64,000 nt of DNA from Pythium myriotylum (Eukaryota; Oomycota; Peronosporomycetes; Pythiales; Pythiaceae): positions 1,860,001 through 1,924,000 of the forward strand of contig JALJCQ010000011.1 of assembly GCA_023091665.1 (NCBI GenBank), in the 5' to 3' direction. This document shows, piece by piece, positions 62,082 through 64,000 of this stretch. The translations under genes and the position numbers were made by a program. Under the pieces are notes generated by a model. The model was not told the DNA's origin, made no database searches, and was given only the letters and a program-made list of their open reading frames with translations. The stretch's first letter is position 1. The number at the start of each line of letters is the position of its first letter.

Positions 62082-62518
62082 AACGTCGTGCACGTGAGTC
62101 TTTGAGCTTGTACACTGTGAGCATGATAGGGAATTTTAAACGGATCCACCGGAGCCTTTTGCTCGCGGGGCCTTTTTTTTTGGTACGCGTCTGAGGGCTA
62201 TCGAAACGCAGAGGAAAGCAACAAAGCGGTAATGAATAGACTGCTCTCTGCCTGCGTTCTTGTCCTCGGGTCAATGTCGTCGCAAGCTCATTCTACTCGT
62301 CTCGCTTGCTGTATTGTTTCATAATGACTTCGCTACCTAACGAACGCTCCGAGCTCGATGACCTCGCTCGGCGCGTATGCTGATCTCTGTCCATCTCTCC
62401 CCCTCCGCCTCCATGAGTGTTGTGTTGTGTGTTGTGTGTATGCGTGTGTGTGTGTGTCTGCCTTCAGTGTATAGTACGCTTGCTCAAGTCGGCAGGATTT
62501 GCTTGCTAACTATTCCGC
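62082..62518. other. Convergent intergenic region CNOT10/G3BP-like, with GT repeat
   Basis: 437 bp between convergent stop codons; contains a GT-rich microsatellite at 62417-62458 and a CT-rich stretch just before it. No gene seen. Confidence 0.6.
62417..62458 (+). repeat. Imperfect (GT)n microsatellite
   Basis: GTGTTGTGTTGTGTGTTG-type run ending in a pure (TG)n stretch, in the shared 3' region of CNOT10 and the G3BP-like gene. Confidence 0.9.
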
Positions 62519-64000
62519 TCAGTTGCGACCACCATCCTCCTTGCCAGATCGTCGCCCGCCCTTGTCACGACGGTCGCCGTTGTTCGCAGCGCGAGGACCG
62601 TTGCTTGAGGCTGGGGCCTTTCCGTTGGCGTTGCTCGCGTCTCGCTCGCCGGTGGGGCGGTCCTCACGGTCCTTGCGATCGCCAGTGCGACCACTCTTCG
62701 GCGCGCCACGGCCTCCGCGGCCACCACGCGAGTCCGAGCGGAATCCACCACGCTCACGGTCTGAATCCCAAGAGAAAAAACCAAGATGTCAGCAACCAGT
62801 TGTAAGAATGACGACAGAAAATGGTCACCGACGCACCCTTGCGGTCCGAGCGTTCATCGACCTTGATGACCTTGTCGTGGACCTTGAACTCGTCCACGGC
62901 GAGCGCCGCGCGCATGCTCTCCTCCTCGAAGAAGTCAACGAACGCGAAGCCGCGGCCCTGCGGAACCGTCACGCCGGCGATCGCGCCGTACGACTTGAAG
63001 AGCTCGCGGAGATCCGTGTCCTTGGTCTGCGGAGGGATGTCGCGAATGTACAGGCTGCAACAAAAAAAGGTGGCGGTGAGATGCGAGCGATCGACGATCA
63101 ATACACAGTCAGACGTCGTACCTGAAGTAGCGCTTCTTCTCCTTCTCCTGTGGAGCGGCAGCAGCTGCCTCCGCGGGCTTGGCAGCCTTTGCTTCCGCTG
63201 ACTCAGTCGGCGCCACCGTCGCCGGCGCCGGCTTCGCGACTGGGGCCTTCGGGGCAGCGGGGGCAGGCGCCGGAGCAGCCGCAGCGCCCGAGAAGAGTGC
63301 CGCCCACGTCTTGGGAGCCGGAGGGGCAGCGGGCTCAGCAGGCTTGGCCGGAGCAGCCGGCGCCGGCTTGGGATCCGCGGGGGCAGCCACTGGCTCCGCG
63401 GGCTTCGCAGGCGCCGCGGCAGGAGACGCAGGAGTCGCCGGCTTGGTCTCGGACGGCTTCGGCGTGGTCTTGGTCTCCACAGGCGCCGGCTTCTTCACAG
63501 GCGAGGCCGGCGCGGGCGGTGCAGGCTTGGGCGACGCGACCTTTTCGGGGCTCTTCGCCTTGACAGGCGACGCCGGCGTCTCCACGGGCTTGGCGGCCGG
63601 CGACGCTGGGGCTTTCTCCTTCTTGACGACCGGAGTCGCCGGCTTGCTCTTGGCGGCTGGCGAAGCAGCAGCCACGGGCGTGCCGATGGCGGCCTGCGCC
63701 GGCTGCTTCTTGGCGTCCGTGGGCGTCACGGCGGCGTCGGAAGCCGAGGGCGCGGCGCCCGGGAGCTCGAGGAAGCGCAGGCAGTCGTTGAGCACAAAGT
63801 ATCCCTTGGGCTGCACGGCGAGGAAGAAGGTCTGCACAAAGGGCTTGGGCACGGGGCTGCTCGCGAGCGTCATGACGCCCGTGACGAGCACGAAGACGCC
63901 GCCGTGGAGCGAGGCCTGGCAGTCGATCGAGCCGATGTCGAGGTCGACGCGCGCGCCGGCGTAGCCGCGGCTGAGGATGGCGTCGTTGATGGCCTTCTGG
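62519..64000 (-). CDS. G3BP-like protein: NTF2-like, RRM, RGG (5' end outside window)
   Basis: RNA-binding protein of the G3BP type, which nucleates stress granules. Exons visible on the minus strand: beyond 64000 to 63122, 63054-62837, 62760-62519; introns 67 and 76 bp. The N-terminal part in the window is the end of an NTF2-like domain (LVTGVMTLASSP, FVQTFFLAVQPKGYFVLNDCLRFLE). A long Ala/Pro/Lys/Glu-rich disordered linker with many KPAEP/ASPVK repeats follows. Then an RRM (RNP2 SLYIRDIP, RNP1 RGFAFVDF) and a Gly/Arg-rich tail (RGGRGGRG) ending KEDGGRN before TGA at 62519. Architecture NTF2-linker-RRM-RGG is diagnostic. The acidic/proline-rich linker is longer in repeats than in animal G3BP. 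Confidence 0.88.

Noticed and set aside
1..64000. tRNA, rRNA or other structured RNA genes
   Set aside because: No convincing cloverleaf, rRNA or snRNA sequence was found by eye; a covariance-model scan would be needed to exclude small ones.

Overview
The window is nuclear DNA from an oomycete, most likely a plant-infecting Phytophthora/Pythium-type species. Signs of this are GC-rich housekeeping genes with short (about 56-78 bp) introns, paired family-1 pectate lyases, a GPCR-phosphatidylinositol phosphate kinase fusion (GK), a PH-FYVE-PI4-kinase, and a Crinkler (CRN)-like protein. There are no bacterial operons or Shine-Dalgarno sites.

Host genes, left to right: a partial PL1 pectate lyase (+, 1-916); a second PL1 pectate lyase facing it (-, 1134-2461, reading frame broken near the N-terminus); PI4-kinase (+, 3138-6783, 4 exons); GK (-, 6946-9920, 3 exons); MED14, whose only intact copy is at 43389-46913; a two-thioredoxin protein disulfide isomerase (-, 47086-48159); a TKL-type protein kinase with an acylation motif (-, 48691-50362, 6 exons); a small coiled-coil protein (-, 51101-51735, 3 exons); PRP8 (+, 51983-59246, 2 exons); CNOT10 (+, 59652-62081, 5 exons); and a G3BP-like NTF2/RRM/RGG protein (-, 62519 to beyond the right edge). 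Exon coordinates were worked out by hand from reading frames, GT/AG borders and family conservation.

Between GK and intact MED14 lies a tandem array with a 16,245-bp period: copy 1 at 10181-26425, copy 2 at 26426-42670, and a partial copy 3 that runs into the intact MED14 (homology stops at 46592). Each full unit holds the MED14 promoter side, a MED14 copy that lacks its last roughly 50 codons and carries a frameshift, and a composite AT-richer mobile element of about 12.3 kb.

That element is the main discovery of the window. It encodes (i) a short Cys/His protein with a Val-Val-Lys/Glu-Pro repeat, (ii) an archaeo-eukaryotic-type primase-polymerase (PrimPol) in the same frame as a D5-like SF3 helicase with a zinc ribbon, split by one in-frame TAG, and (iii) a 638-residue CRN-like protein with a ubiquitin-like header, a P-loop NTPase and a restriction-endonuclease-fold nuclease. 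Much of the element is repeated as an inverted duplication (arms 16500-19958 and 21391-26410, 3,459 bp of shared sequence per arm) around a 1,432-bp centre. The second arm therefore carries another helicase gene and a nuclease-only CRN copy. A defective hAT transposon (8-bp target duplication) is nested in the left end, and a dead 5'-truncated LINE (16-bp target duplication) is nested in the right arm.

Working model (inference): a replicative element carrying its own primase-helicase, possibly mobilised by the CRN-like NTPase-nuclease, inserted in or captured MED14, folded back into an inverted dimer and was amplified in tandem. An assembly artefact is an alternative for the tandem array, but copies 1, 2 and 3 differ by private substitutions, which argues against simple duplication of one contig.
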